Of a stretch of DNA of 33,053 nucleotides, positions 7,896 through 16,561 are shown piece after piece. A program made the translations under genes and the position numbers. The stretch covers positions 1 through 33,053 of the forward strand of contig NZ_JAKEUQ010000006.1 in NCBI RefSeq assembly GCF_022397955.1. The letters are read 5' to 3'. How positions within the stretch are numbered: position 1 is the first letter of the stretch; every line of letters begins with the position of its first letter. The notes below the pieces were generated by a model that was not told where the DNA came from, searched no databases, and was given only the letters and a program-made list of their open reading frames with translations. This stretch comes from Vibrio sp. Isolate32 (lineage in GTDB: Bacteria > Pseudomonadota > Gammaproteobacteria > Enterobacterales > Vibrionaceae).

Positions 7896-8857
7896 AAGTA
7901 GCTCCTCTTTTCCATATGAGCGGCAAATGAGTCAAAAGACGTCTCTACATTGAAAATCGTCGCCCCGTAATTGAGAGCCTCGCCATTCTTCCTTTGAACT
8001 AACATGTACAAAGCATCGCTCTCTGGCTGATCGACAGATGGATAAATACGAACAAACACATCCACATTACAGTGACTAGGTATCACACTGGTCAGCTTTT
8101 CCGTTATCGCAGGTAGCGAATAGGAATCTCCATGAACAATATGGAAAAAGTAGTGATTAGTATTGTCTGTGTAACTATCACGATATTCCGACTTATCAAT
8201 AAAGTAAGGCGTTGGCTTATAGTAAGTTTGGAATAGGTTGAACGCGGTAACGAGAACACAAATAAGTACGAATATATAACCCGCTTTAACAGCGTGTTTA
8301 TTGCTAGTAATGCTTGATAGACCAAGCGTAACCGTTCTGTGAACTTGATTTGAAGTTGTAGAGCCCGAAGTGATAGTCGAAGAATTCTCTGTAGGCTTTT
8401 GGCTTGTCGTTGATGCTCTATCTGCTGGTACAATCGATTCTTCTTGAATTGTAGGCTTTGCTGCTATAGCCGCCATAGACGCAGGCTGGGCTTCACCAAG
8501 GTCTACTTGAGACCTAGTTTGGGTGCTTGAGCTTGTCTTTTTCGATTCATCGATTTCAAGAGAATAGCCGGTTTTACTGACAGTGCGGATTGTCGCGCAG
8601 CCACAGGTTACCCTAGATAGTGTTTTTCTGATCTTTGAGATTACATTGGTGAGAGCTTGTTCCGAGACAATCACATTGCCCCAGCATCTATCAAATATCA
8701 GACCTCGTTCGATGCACTCGCCAATGTTTTCAAGCAAGAATAGGAATACCTTACCTTCAAGTGGCGCGATAGTTTCTACTTGTCCATCTTCACGCACAAA
8801 CTGCCTAAGCAAGGGATCATAACTAGCATCACATATTTGGTAGTTTTTTTGTTTCAC
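7886..8857 (-). CDS. ToxR-like transmembrane transcriptional regulator
   Basis: An inner-membrane one-component regulator. Residues 1-100 form an OmpR/PhoB-type winged helix (VSEQALTNVISKIRKTL recognition-helix region, then IRTVSKTGYSL wing). A long Ser/Thr-rich linker (about 103-190) leads to one membrane segment (about 193-210, GYIFVLICVLVTAFNLF) and a periplasmic domain of about 110 residues. Cys263 and Cys322, near the extreme C-terminus, are placed like the disulfide pair of ToxR. The domain order is that of ToxR, TcpP, VtrA and CadC; it is not close enough to name as ToxR itself. The start is GTG 8857 with a poor ribosome binding site. The next gene overlaps its stop by 10 bases. Ligand and target genes are unknown. 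Confidence 0.8.
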   Translation of the reverse strand: MKQKNYQICDASYDPLLRQFVREDGQVETIAPLEGKVFLFLLENIGECIERGLIFDRCWGNVIVSEQALTNVISKIRKTLSRVTCGCATIRTVSKTGYSLEIDESKKTSSSTQTRSQVDLGEAQPASMAAIAAKPTIQEESIVPADRASTTSQKPTENSSTITSGSTTSNQVHRTVTLGLSSITSNKHAVKAGYIFVLICVLVTAFNLFQTYYKPTPYFIDKSEYRDSYTDNTNHYFFHIVHGDSYSLPAITEKLTSVIPSHCNVDVFVRIYPSVDQPESDALYMLVQRKNGEALNYGATIFNVETSFDSFAAHMEKRSYFCD

Positions 8858-8964
8858 TATCGTTTTCTATCTTTAAACTCGGTCGAATATAATATTGAAT
8901 CGTTTATAAATGGCTAGTGCTTTTTTGTCATTTATAAGTAACTATTTCCGCGACAATAAATAAT

Positions 8965-9531
8965 CTACCTGTGGGGACAACTCACCATATGGTCATTCAC
9001 CATACCTGTTGCCTGCATAAACGCGTAACAGATTGTTTCACCTACAAACTTAAAGCCTTTCCTTTTTAAAAACTTACTCATGGCTTTAGATTGCTCAGTA
9101 GAAGCCGGTACTTGTGACATCTCTGTCCACTGATTATAAATCACTTTTTTATCGACAAATAGCCACAAGGCATTCGATAAAGAACCGAACTCTTTTTGAA
9201 GCTCAAGCGCTGCACGAGCATTGTTGTACACAGAAGCAATCTTGCCCTTATGCTTAACCACATCAAAGTTCTCGATGATATTTGGTACATTGTCTTCATC
9301 GAGTTCGGCTAATTTGTGTAAGTCATAGTTCTCAAATGCCGCGCGATAGCCTTCTCGTTTTTTCAGTATAGTAATCCAACTGAGACCCGCTTGAGCTCCC
9401 TCTAGAGTAATGAATTCAAACAACACTTGATCATCATAGACGGGCACGCCCCATTCCGTGTCGTGGTACACCCTTTCAAGTTCATGTTTAAGTGCCCATG
9501 CACAAGTTCTCTCTGCAGCATTCGCTTCCAT
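8965..9531 (-). CDS. tag: DNA-3-methyladenine glycosylase I
   Basis: Base-excision repair enzyme that removes 3-methyladenine from alkylated DNA in the cytoplasm. The four zinc ligands of the family are present: Cys10, His23, His181 and Cys185, each six positions later than in E. coli Tag (4, 17, 175, 179). Core segments such as YHDTEWGVPVYDD, FEFITLEGAQAGLSW and KRKGFKFVGETICYAFMQA are typical. The length, 188 residues, is normal. ATG 9531 has a GAGAT nearby upstream. It lies 107 bases before the ToxR-like gene on the same strand, so read-through into that pair is possible; no clear terminator was found in the gap. Confidence 0.95.
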   Translation of the reverse strand: MEANAAERTCAWALKHELERVYHDTEWGVPVYDDQVLFEFITLEGAQAGLSWITILKKREGYRAAFENYDLHKLAELDEDNVPNIIENFDVVKHKGKIASVYNNARAALELQKEFGSLSNALWLFVDKKVIYNQWTEMSQVPASTEQSKAMSKFLKRKGFKFVGETICYAFMQATGMVNDHMVSCPHR

Positions 9532-9560
9532 TTCGATAATCTCATTTAAGTAAAATACAT

Positions 9561-9591
9561 AAAAATAATGCCCCAGTTAGGGGCATTATTT
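9561..9591 (-). terminator. Terminator of the RND efflux operon
   Basis: AATAATGCCCC (9564-9574) pairs with GGGGCATTATT (9580-9590) around five bases. On the minus strand a T-run follows. It lies 17 bases beyond the stop codon of the pump gene. Confidence 0.88.
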
Positions 9592-9607
9592 CAAAGGTAA
9601 ATTGGCG

Positions 9608-12600
9608 TTATGCTACGTCAATCTTATGGAACAGACGGTACAGTACCGGTACAACGATAAGCGTCAGTACCGTCGCAAAACCCAAACCAAACATAATGGT
9701 TACCGCCATTGGCTTGAAAAAGATATCAGGCAATAGAGGAATCATACCTAAAATCGTCGTAATCGCCGCCATACATACCGGGCGAACACGGCTTAGTGCA
9801 GCATCAACAACAGCAACATAAGGATCCTTACCTGACTTCATCTCAATCTCGATTTGGTCAAGCAGTACGATACCATTCTTCAAAAGCATCCCGGATAGAC
9901 TCAAGAAGCCTAACAGAGCCATAAAGCCAAATGGGGTGTTTAAGGCTAGCAAGCCAGTCGTCACACCGATTAAAGCCAGTGGTACCGTTAACCATACGAT
10001 CAGCGGCTCTTTTACTGAGTTAAACAGGAACACAGTGATCAAGAACATGAACAAGTAGCCAAGAGGCATAGTTGTGAATAGTGATGCCTGCGCTTCCGCA
10101 GACGACTCATACTCACCACCCCACTCAAGAGAATAACCGGATGGCATCTCAATCGCTTCAATTTGTGGCTGCAGACGCTTCTGTAGCGTAGAAGCAGTTT
10201 CTTCGCCCAGTAGGTCTGGATCCGCCATTACTGTCAGCATACGCTTACGGTTCTTACGGATGATCAGTGGATCTTCCCATTCAAACTCGTAACCTAAAGT
10301 CACTTGTTGCAGTGGGATGTATTCACTTAACGCAGGGCTCCAGATCTTCATACCTTCGATGTTACGAATATCCACACGCTCATCTTCAGGTAAACGAGCC
10401 ACAATCGGCATCAGCGTTGTACCATCACGGTACACACCAATCGACTTACCAGAGAAAGACATCGCGAGGAAATCATCAACATCAGACTTGGTGATACCGT
10501 AACGACGAGCTTGGCTTTCGTTGAACTGAGGCTCTAGCACCTTAGTTCTTTCACGCCAGTCGTGGCGAACGTTAAATGCACCGCTATCAGCACGCATGAC
10601 ATCCATCACTTGTGCTGCGATTGAACGTAATACCGTTGGATCAGAACCTACAATACGAGCTTCAATCTTCGCACCACCACCAGGGCCTAACTCAATCTGT
10701 TTTAGCTTGTAGTCAATCTCAGGGAACTGACCGTTAACATGGTCACGGAAGCGCTTCATTAACCCTTCAAGCGCTTCGTAGCTCTTAACACGAACCGTTA
10801 TCTCACCGTAAGCGCTATAACTTTTCTCCGGAGCGTAAGTCAGCATGAAACGTTGTAAGCCTTTACCTGCAGTCGTCGTGATGTGTTCTACTTCGTCCTG
10901 TTCAGCTAACCAGCTTTCAAGCACTTTAAGCTTAGTGTTGGTTGCTCGAATATCGGTCCCTTCCGGCATCCAAACATCAACTTGGAACATCGGTGTTGTC
11001 GATGACGGGAAGAAAGCTTGTTTTACGAAACCAAAACCGTAAACACTCGCACCTAGACCAATAACCAGAACAATCATGGTCAGCCATGCACGCTTCATAC
11101 AGAATTCTAGGAAGTTTTTGTAGACAACAAAAACCATCCCGTTGTACGGATCTTTGCCCTCATTATCAGCATCGACCTTCTGACCTTTAAAGAAGATATC
11201 GGCGAAGAATGGCGTAATTGAGATAGCCGTAAACCAGCTCAACATTAGCGAGATAAGTAGAACCGTGAACAAAGTGCCACAATACTCACCCGTCGAGTCT
11301 TCAGACAAGCCGATAGGCGCAAATGCCGTTACCGCGATAACCGTTGCACCCAGCAATGGCCACTTAGTCTGAGTTACGATATCAGTGGCGGCCTGCATCC
11401 GGGTTCTCCCCTTCTGCGTGCCGATCAATATCCCTTCGACCACCACTATGGCGTTATCCACCAGCATCCCCAGTGCGATAACCAATGCACCCAGTGAGAT
11501 ACGTTGTAAATCGATTTTGAAGTACTGCATGAAAATGAAGGTACCAAACACGGTCAGTAGCAGTATCAAGCCAATCAATAGACCGGAACGCAGACCCATG
11601 AAGAACAGTAGCACCACGATTACGATCGCAACCGCCTGCCCTAAGCTCACCACAAAGCCGCTTACGGATTTATCTACTTCTTTAGGTTGGTTATAAACCT
11701 CTGAAATGTCGATGCCTACTGGCTGTTGGTATTTCAATTCAGCAAGTCTGCGGTCAAACGCTTCACCCACCGCGACCACGTTTACGCCTTGAGCAAAGGA
11801 CACACCAAGGTTAAGCGCTAGTTTGCCGTTATAACCGATAATGTTAGTCGGTACTTCAACATAACCACGGGTTACCTCTGCCACATCTTTTAGGTAGATA
11901 AGGCCTTGAGCGCCACCTTCGGTCAGGATCAAATCACCCAGCTGTTCTACGTTCTGGAACTCGCCGGTAGGGTGGATACGAATGTATTCGTCACCAATTC
12001 TAACCGCGCCCGCACTGGAAACAATGTTTTGAGTAGATAAAAGATCAAACACCGTATTTGGAGACAACCCCAAAGAACTTATCCGTTTCATCGATATTTC
12101 AATGAATACTTGCTCTTGTTGTTGCCCTGAAACTGAGACTTTACTTACACCATCAACCAGCTCTAATTCTCGCCTTAGGTAGTCAATATAATCGAGCAAC
12201 TCTTTATAACTGTAGCCATCACCAGTCACCGCCAGCAAAATACCATAAACGTCACCGAAGTCATCAATGACTTGAGGGGCATTGACTCCGGGTGGCAGTG
12301 AGACCTTAAGATCATTCACTTTCCGGCGAAGTTCATCCCAAATTTGAGGAAGATCGTCAGGGCCATAGTTATTTTTCATCGTTACCGTTACCTGAGAGAG
12401 GCCGCGGCTTGAGATTGAGTTAACTTCGTCCACATAGGTAAGCTGTTGAATCGCCTTCTCTAATGGATACGTAACTTCTTCTTCAACCTGTTGAGGTGTA
12501 GCTCCCGGGTAAGAGGTCACAACCATCGCATCTTTAATCGTAAACGCGGGGTCTTCTAGGCGCCCCAGACCAAAGAATGCCGAAACACCACCAATCAGGA

Positions 12601-12718
12601 AGATCAACGAGAGCATCCAACTGATAACTTTATTGCGAATAAAGTAAGCCGCTACACCTGTGATCTGATCATCACCTTGCTGATCGTTATTTTGAGGCTT
12701 GTTGTTCACTTCACTCAT
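9608..12718 (-). CDS. RND efflux pump, inner-membrane permease (VexK/TriC-like)
   Basis: A proton-driven trimeric pump of the AcrB/ACR_tran family (1036 residues, the usual length), with 12 membrane segments and two large periplasmic loops. In membrane segment 4 the proton-relay motif reads LVDNAIVVVEG: Asp421 is kept but the second acidic residue of AcrB (Asp408) is Asn422. The partner lysine in segment 10 is kept (Lys947 in LLKNGIVLLD). It ends the operon and overlaps the upstream adaptor gene by eight bases. With two adaptors ahead of it the operon resembles VexIJK of V. cholerae and TriABC of Pseudomonas. No outer-membrane channel gene is present, so a TolC encoded elsewhere is expected. 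Substrates are unknown; detergents, bile salts or drugs are typical. Confidence 0.9.
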   Translation of the reverse strand: MSEVNNKPQNNDQQGDDQITGVAAYFIRNKVISWMLSLIFLIGGVSAFFGLGRLEDPAFTIKDAMVVTSYPGATPQQVEEEVTYPLEKAIQQLTYVDEVNSISSRGLSQVTVTMKNNYGPDDLPQIWDELRRKVNDLKVSLPPGVNAPQVIDDFGDVYGILLAVTGDGYSYKELLDYIDYLRRELELVDGVSKVSVSGQQQEQVFIEISMKRISSLGLSPNTVFDLLSTQNIVSSAGAVRIGDEYIRIHPTGEFQNVEQLGDLILTEGGAQGLIYLKDVAEVTRGYVEVPTNIIGYNGKLALNLGVSFAQGVNVVAVGEAFDRRLAELKYQQPVGIDISEVYNQPKEVDKSVSGFVVSLGQAVAIVIVVLLFFMGLRSGLLIGLILLLTVFGTFIFMQYFKIDLQRISLGALVIALGMLVDNAIVVVEGILIGTQKGRTRMQAATDIVTQTKWPLLGATVIAVTAFAPIGLSEDSTGEYCGTLFTVLLISLMLSWFTAISITPFFADIFFKGQKVDADNEGKDPYNGMVFVVYKNFLEFCMKRAWLTMIVLVIGLGASVYGFGFVKQAFFPSSTTPMFQVDVWMPEGTDIRATNTKLKVLESWLAEQDEVEHITTTAGKGLQRFMLTYAPEKSYSAYGEITVRVKSYEALEGLMKRFRDHVNGQFPEIDYKLKQIELGPGGGAKIEARIVGSDPTVLRSIAAQVMDVMRADSGAFNVRHDWRERTKVLEPQFNESQARRYGITKSDVDDFLAMSFSGKSIGVYRDGTTLMPIVARLPEDERVDIRNIEGMKIWSPALSEYIPLQQVTLGYEFEWEDPLIIRKNRKRMLTVMADPDLLGEETASTLQKRLQPQIEAIEMPSGYSLEWGGEYESSAEAQASLFTTMPLGYLFMFLITVFLFNSVKEPLIVWLTVPLALIGVTTGLLALNTPFGFMALLGFLSLSGMLLKNGIVLLDQIEIEMKSGKDPYVAVVDAALSRVRPVCMAAITTILGMIPLLPDIFFKPMAVTIMFGLGFATVLTLIVVPVLYRLFHKIDVA

Positions 12719-13796
12719 TGTTTGCCTCCTGAGATAGTACTTCCACTGTCATCCCATCTCGCAATCGCGATACGCCCGCTACAACTATATGTTGCCCCAT
12801 CTCTAATCCTTTGATTATTTGCAACGTTTTCTGGTTGGCTTTGCCTAATACCACTTTCTGCTTCGAAACTGTGTTGTCGTCATTAATGACCCAAACGAAT
12901 GAGTTTTTACGAGTAAGTTCATCGCCGTCAGCATTGAATACCGCCTCGATAGGCACCAAAACACCGGCTTTCAGCTCTAAGCCAATATCTCGACCATGTG
13001 AGGTAACATCGACAGCCATACCATCCAGAATCAGATCGTCTTCGGGCATCGGTAGTGCCAAGGTCACGGTAAAGGTTCCGGTGCTTGGATCGGGCTCTGT
13101 TGTGAACTCTTTAATGCCTGCTGGGTACTCATTACCGCTTGGAACTCGCACCAAGGCCGTCACATTTTCAAGGATGGTTTCGCTAGGTTGATTAACGTAG
13201 ATTTGATCAGGTAGCTGAATCACCACCTCAACATCCTCAACGCTGTGAATATTCACAATTTGCTGACCCACTTGAATGTTCTCAAATTGGTCGACACTGA
13301 CACGGGAAATGATGCCATCAACGGGAGCTTTAAGCTTAGTGAACGACAAGCGAAGCTTCGCCAGTTCTAACTCGGCGTATGCGATCTGACGTTGAGCGGC
13401 AATCTCATCAAACTGAGACTTCGCGAGTAAGCCCTTTTTCACAAGAGGTTTTGAACGCTTGAATTGGCTATTCACCACGGTATATCGAGCTTGGGCATTA
13501 TCAACGTCCAATTGATAATCCGTAGGATCAAGCTCAGCAATCACATCCCCGGCTTCAACTCGTTCACCCTCTTTGACATCAAGCCTATATATCTCGCCCG
13601 CGACACGGAAACTCAGGTGTGCTTTTTCCGCTGCATTGGCAACGGCAGGGAAATACAATTTGTCATTCAAATCTAATACTGAAATCTCAATCGCTTTAAC
13701 TAATGGAGTGTTCTCGGCTTCTACTTGAGGCTTTTCTCCACAAGCGGTCAGCAAAGCAAAACATGACAGTCCTGTCGCTAATTTAAATGCACTCAT
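12711..13796 (-). CDS. RND periplasmic adaptor lipoprotein, second in operon
   Basis: A membrane-fusion protein linking the pump to an outer-membrane channel. The open frame reaches back to 13847, but I place the start at ATG 13796. It has AAGGGGG just upstream, leaves one base after the previous stop, and makes the protein begin with a lipoprotein signal ending in the lipobox LTAC (Cys19). The remaining frame is 361 residues. A lipoyl-like segment (VKEGERVEAGDVIAEL), a coiled-coil hairpin (about residues 85-145), the second lipoyl half (LKAPVDGIISR) and a beta-barrel domain follow in the family order. It overlaps the pump gene by eight bases. It is a paralogue of the adaptor upstream, not a duplicate: sequence is well diverged. 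Confidence 0.88.
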   Translation of the reverse strand: MSAFKLATGLSCFALLTACGEKPQVEAENTPLVKAIEISVLDLNDKLYFPAVANAAEKAHLSFRVAGEIYRLDVKEGERVEAGDVIAELDPTDYQLDVDNAQARYTVVNSQFKRSKPLVKKGLLAKSQFDEIAAQRQIAYAELELAKLRLSFTKLKAPVDGIISRVSVDQFENIQVGQQIVNIHSVEDVEVVIQLPDQIYVNQPSETILENVTALVRVPSGNEYPAGIKEFTTEPDPSTGTFTVTLALPMPEDDLILDGMAVDVTSHGRDIGLELKAGVLVPIEAVFNADGDELTRKNSFVWVINDDNTVSKQKVVLGKANQKTLQIIKGLEMGQHIVVAGVSRLRDGMTVEVLSQEANNE

Positions 13797-13797
13797 G

Positions 13798-14832
13798 TTA
13801 TAGCCCCCTTTCCTTGATCCACTCTCGAACCTTAATGCCGGATTCAAGGCCGTTCACACCAGAAGTTACGATGCGGTCGCCATCGTTTAGGCCAGAGACA
13901 ATGTGACGTTTTTCATCAATCACGATCGCGACTTTTTCAACGATACCATCACTGTTCACTCGCCAAACTGAAACATCATCGCCATCAGTCATCATTGCAG
14001 AGGTCGGGATTTTGGTTGCAGCTGCTTGAGCCGACACAAGATTCACAGTACCAGACATGCCAGGCAAGATACCGATATCTGTTGGTCTTTCCATCACCAT
14101 AGTGACTTTATACGAACCAGTTTTCGGGTCAGCTTCCGTATCAACCTCTTGGAACGTCAACACGTAGGAGTTTTCAGGAAACGCATCAAATACCATGTTC
14201 GCATCGGTTTCAAACCCAGAAGAAAAGCGCGTAATAAGTTGGTCGGGCAATAAGAAAACGACTTTAAGAATCTGATTGGTTTGAATATTCATGACGCCTT
14301 CTTTAGCGGCAATGTACTCATTATTTTCGGCAGGAATAATGGAGATGGTGCCGTCATACGGGGCTACCAAAGTGGTGTAGCGAAGGTTCGCATTAGCTTG
14401 ATTAAGAACCGCTCGAGCTGAATTGTGGTTCGCTTTCGCTTGGTCGAAATCCTGCTCTGACACCACGCGGTCTTTACGCAGTTTGATCGCACGTTGATAT
14501 TGAACATCAGCGAGCTTAAAGTTCGCTTTTGCTTGCTTCTCTAGCAGTTGATATTCGTCAGGGTTTAACATAGCGAGTTTATCGCCTTTCGACACATGCT
14601 GCCCAGCAGTCACGTCGATGCTCTGTAATAATCCAGGAACGCGGAATGCGAGTACCGCTCTATCACCAGCTTCAGTTGTAGCAGGGAAGTTACGCTCAAA
14701 AGCATTGTTACCGACGGAGACAGTGAAGAGTTTAGCGGGTCTTGATTCAGGTTCAGGTACGGGAGTAAGCTCCTTACCACACCCAGACAACCCAGCTAAG
14801 GCCGTCAATAGGACAAGGGAGACTCTATACAT
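13798..14832 (-). CDS. RND periplasmic adaptor lipoprotein, first in operon
   Basis: A membrane-fusion protein of 344 residues. The N-terminal signal ends in the lipobox LSGC with Cys18 as the lipid site. The first lipoyl half (VTAGQHVSKGDKLAML), a coiled coil with many Ala and Lys (about residues 90-150), the second lipoyl half (LVAPYDGTISI) and a beta-barrel plus membrane-proximal domain are recognisable. It opens a three-gene operon whose other members are a second adaptor and the pump. The start at ATG 14832 has a GGATG upstream with somewhat long spacing. A regulator gene is not adjacent; the next gene upstream is pspC in the same direction, separated by that operon's terminator. Confidence 0.88.
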   Translation of the reverse strand: MYRVSLVLLTALAGLSGCGKELTPVPEPESRPAKLFTVSVGNNAFERNFPATTEAGDRAVLAFRVPGLLQSIDVTAGQHVSKGDKLAMLNPDEYQLLEKQAKANFKLADVQYQRAIKLRKDRVVSEQDFDQAKANHNSARAVLNQANANLRYTTLVAPYDGTISIIPAENNEYIAAKEGVMNIQTNQILKVVFLLPDQLITRFSSGFETDANMVFDAFPENSYVLTFQEVDTEADPKTGSYKVTMVMERPTDIGILPGMSGTVNLVSAQAAATKIPTSAMMTDGDDVSVWRVNSDGIVEKVAIVIDEKRHIVSGLNDGDRIVTSGVNGLESGIKVREWIKERGL

Positions 14833-14924
14833 TGGTGATCATCCATATCTATAAATATTTTCATAACATAGATTAATCGCATGTAACTTACCAGTCAGCG
14901 TAAGATTTATTTAGAGCAAATTAT

Positions 14925-14964
14925 TAAAAAAAATAACGGCTTGGAATAAATTTTCCTAAACCGT
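14925..14964 (-). terminator. Terminator of pspABC
   Basis: On the minus strand ACGGTTTAGG (14964-14955) pairs with CCAAGCCGT (14944-14936), with one bulged A and one G-T pair, followed by a long T-run (complement of 14926-14933). It lies about 25 bases beyond the pspC stop and separates the Psp genes from the efflux operon. Confidence 0.75.
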
Positions 14965-14990
14965 CATCTTATGTTTTTTAGGTTTTACCG

Positions 14991-15377
14991 CTACATGTTC
15001 TTAAATTCACGGTTCACTTTAAACGTATCGGAGGTGACATAAGCTTCCATGTTGCGGACACTGGTCTCTAACTTCTGGAAATCACCCTCTAAAGTGTTCA
15101 ATAATGACTCTGCAGTTTGCCCTTTTTCCCAAGGCTTTTGCTTGAGCGTGTGCTCTTGTTTGAGCTTCATTTGGTCGACATACTGAGGTGGTTGTTTTTC
15201 AAGCATAAATGTCAAAGCTACATAGGCTAATAACACCAGAAAGCTACCACCAAGCAGTGCTGCAGAGATAACCAAGATGCGAACCAACCAAACTTCAAGA
15301 CCAAAGTAGTTCGCTAACCCTGCACACACACCAGACAATTTGCCGTTAATCGTGTCGCGATACAGTTCTCTACTCAT
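14991..15377 (-). CDS. pspC: Phage shock protein C
   Basis: Inner-membrane sensor and effector of the Psp response that, with PspB, relieves PspA's inhibition of PspF when the membrane is stressed. A PspC domain (LYRDTINGKLSGVCAGLANYF) is followed by a membrane segment (about residues 30-58) and a charged C-terminal tail with a probable coiled coil. The frame extends upstream to 15407, but ATG 15377 has a GGAG eight bases upstream and gives the expected family start MSRELYRD. I take 128 residues as the product. It overlaps pspB by eight bases. No pspD or pspE follows, unlike E. coli. Confidence 0.92.
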   Translation of the reverse strand: MSRELYRDTINGKLSGVCAGLANYFGLEVWLVRILVISAALLGGSFLVLLAYVALTFMLEKQPPQYVDQMKLKQEHTLKQKPWEKGQTAESLLNTLEGDFQKLETSVRNMEAYVTSDTFKVNREFKNM

Positions 15378-15609
15378 AGTTTCGTCTCCAGTTAGGCGAC
15401 TCCGCATCCAGTATTTTTTCTAGCGTTTTCACTCGATCTTGCATAGATTCAGCTTGTGCAGAAAGCTTATGCAGACGTTGAAGATCGGTTGCTGAAAGAC
15501 CATTACTGGATTTCTTCTTGCTACGGTAATGTAAGAATAACCATAGCGGTGCCACGAAGATTAAAAAGACAATCAGTGGGCCTGCAATTAGAAATGTTGA
15601 CATAGACAA
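15370..15609 (-). CDS. pspB: Phage shock protein B
   Basis: A small membrane protein acting with PspC to sense envelope stress. Of 79 residues, 5-28 form one membrane segment (FLIAGPLIVFLIFVAPLWLF), and a cytoplasmic coiled coil rich in Leu, Lys and Glu follows (about 40-68, LQRLHKLSAQAESMQDRVKT). Length and order match the family. It starts eight bases after pspA and overlaps pspC by eight bases, so the three genes are one operon under the sigma-54 promoter ahead of pspA. Confidence 0.95.
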   Translation of the reverse strand: MSMSTFLIAGPLIVFLIFVAPLWLFLHYRSKKKSSNGLSATDLQRLHKLSAQAESMQDRVKTLEKILDAESPNWRRNYE

Positions 15610-15617
15610 CTCCTAAA

Positions 15618-16289
15618 TTATTTATCTCGGTTTTCAACTTGTTGCTTCAGTTTCGCTAGCTCTTTTTCAATTTCATCTTGAGCTTGTAGCTCCGCAAACT
15701 CTTGGTCTAGAGAATTTGCGTTACCCGTTTTAGCGTAAACGTCCGCTTCAGCTTCTAATTCATCCACTTTACGCGAGAATTGCTCAAACTTCGCCATTGC
15801 TTCATTGGTTTTGCTTGAATGCAGATGCTTTTGAACATCACGACGATTGCTCGCGGCATTGTTACGGATCATTAATGCTTGCTGCTTCGCACGTGTCTCT
15901 GCAATTTTGGTTTCAAGTTTGCCAATCTCACTGGTTAGCTTTTCGATAGTTTCATGAACCAAAGTTTGCTCTGTGTGCAGGCTCTTAATAATATCTTCAA
16001 GTTTTTGCTTTTCGATTAGCGCTGCTCTCGCTAAATCTTCGCGTTGTTTAGTCAGTGCTAAAGTCGCTTTATTTTGCCAATCTAGAATCTGAGTTTCGAT
16101 AGCTTCAACTTTACGTGCTAACTCTTTCTTATCTGCGATCGCTTTTGCTGAGTTAGTGCGAACCTCAACAAGTGTATCTTCCATTTCTTGAATAATTAGG
16201 CGAATCATCTTTTCAGGATCTTCAGCCTTATCTAATAGTGCACTGATGTTTGAATTTACAATGTCTGCAAAGCGAGAAAAAATACCCAT
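15618..16289 (-). CDS. pspA: Phage shock protein A (PspA/IM30, ESCRT-III-like)
   Basis: A peripheral inner-membrane protein with two jobs: it binds PspF and blocks it in unstressed cells, and it oligomerises on damaged membrane to limit proton leakage. The 223 residues are almost all helix-forming. The N-terminal amphipathic helix ([20 protein letters not shown]) and the conserved [21 protein letters not shown] stretch mark the family, and long coiled coils follow. The start ATG 16289 has AAGGAG upstream (complement of 16294-16301). It heads pspABC and is driven by a sigma-54 promoter about 110 bases upstream. Confidence 0.97.
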   Translation of the reverse strand: MGIFSRFADIVNSNISALLDKAEDPEKMIRLIIQEMEDTLVEVRTNSAKAIADKKELARKVEAIETQILDWQNKATLALTKQREDLARAALIEKQKLEDIIKSLHTEQTLVHETIEKLTSEIGKLETKIAETRAKQQALMIRNNAASNRRDVQKHLHSSKTNEAMAKFEQFSRKVDELEAEADVYAKTGNANSLDQEFAELQAQDEIEKELAKLKQQVENRDK

Positions 16290-16397
16290 GAGGAACTCCT
16301 TAATTACAATAATGGCAAATGTGTTTTAAATCGTTATTCGACTCTCAATTCACTTGCTCAAAAATTTACGTTTGTTGTTAAACCTACCATAAATAAT

Positions 16398-16412
16398 CCA
16401 AGTTGCGTGCCA
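16398..16412 (-). promoter_or_regulatory. Sigma-54 promoter of pspABC
   Basis: On the minus strand the bases read TGGCACGCAACTTGG, matching the -24/-12 consensus TGGCACGNNNNTTGC except for the last base. It lies about 110 bases before the pspA start, in the gap shared with the divergent sigma-54 activator gene pspF. Transcription should start near 16387. PspF binding sites are expected to its right, around 16430-16520, but I could not assign them. Confidence 0.9.
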
Positions 16413-16472
16413 ACTTTTAAGGCATTATTTATCAGTCACTTACGATAAAATGGTGATTAACGCGAATCATGC

Positions 16473-16478
16473 TATGAT
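16473..16478 (+). promoter_or_regulatory. Possible -10 element for pspF
   Basis: TATGAT lies about 85 bases before the pspF start, with TGGTGA (16451-16456) as a weak -35 candidate at 16-base spacing. It would overlap the region where PspF should bind upstream of pspA, which would allow the autoregulation known in E. coli. This is a pattern match only. Confidence 0.35.
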
Positions 16479-16561
16479 GAATTTAGCCAAGTATTGGTAT
16501 TTTTCACCACTACCGCCCTAACATGACCGTCTTCAGCACTTCAATCGTATAAGGACCCGCT

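Noticed and set aside
7886..8857. Naming the regulator as ToxR or CadC
   Set aside because: Domain order and cysteine placement agree with ToxR-type proteins, but the sequence is not close to ToxR, no lysine decarboxylase genes are nearby, and many such paralogues exist in Vibrio.
10267..11696. Several plus-strand frames of 60-100 codons opposite the RND pump
   Set aside because: They are shadows of the pump gene, without start signals or recognisable domains.
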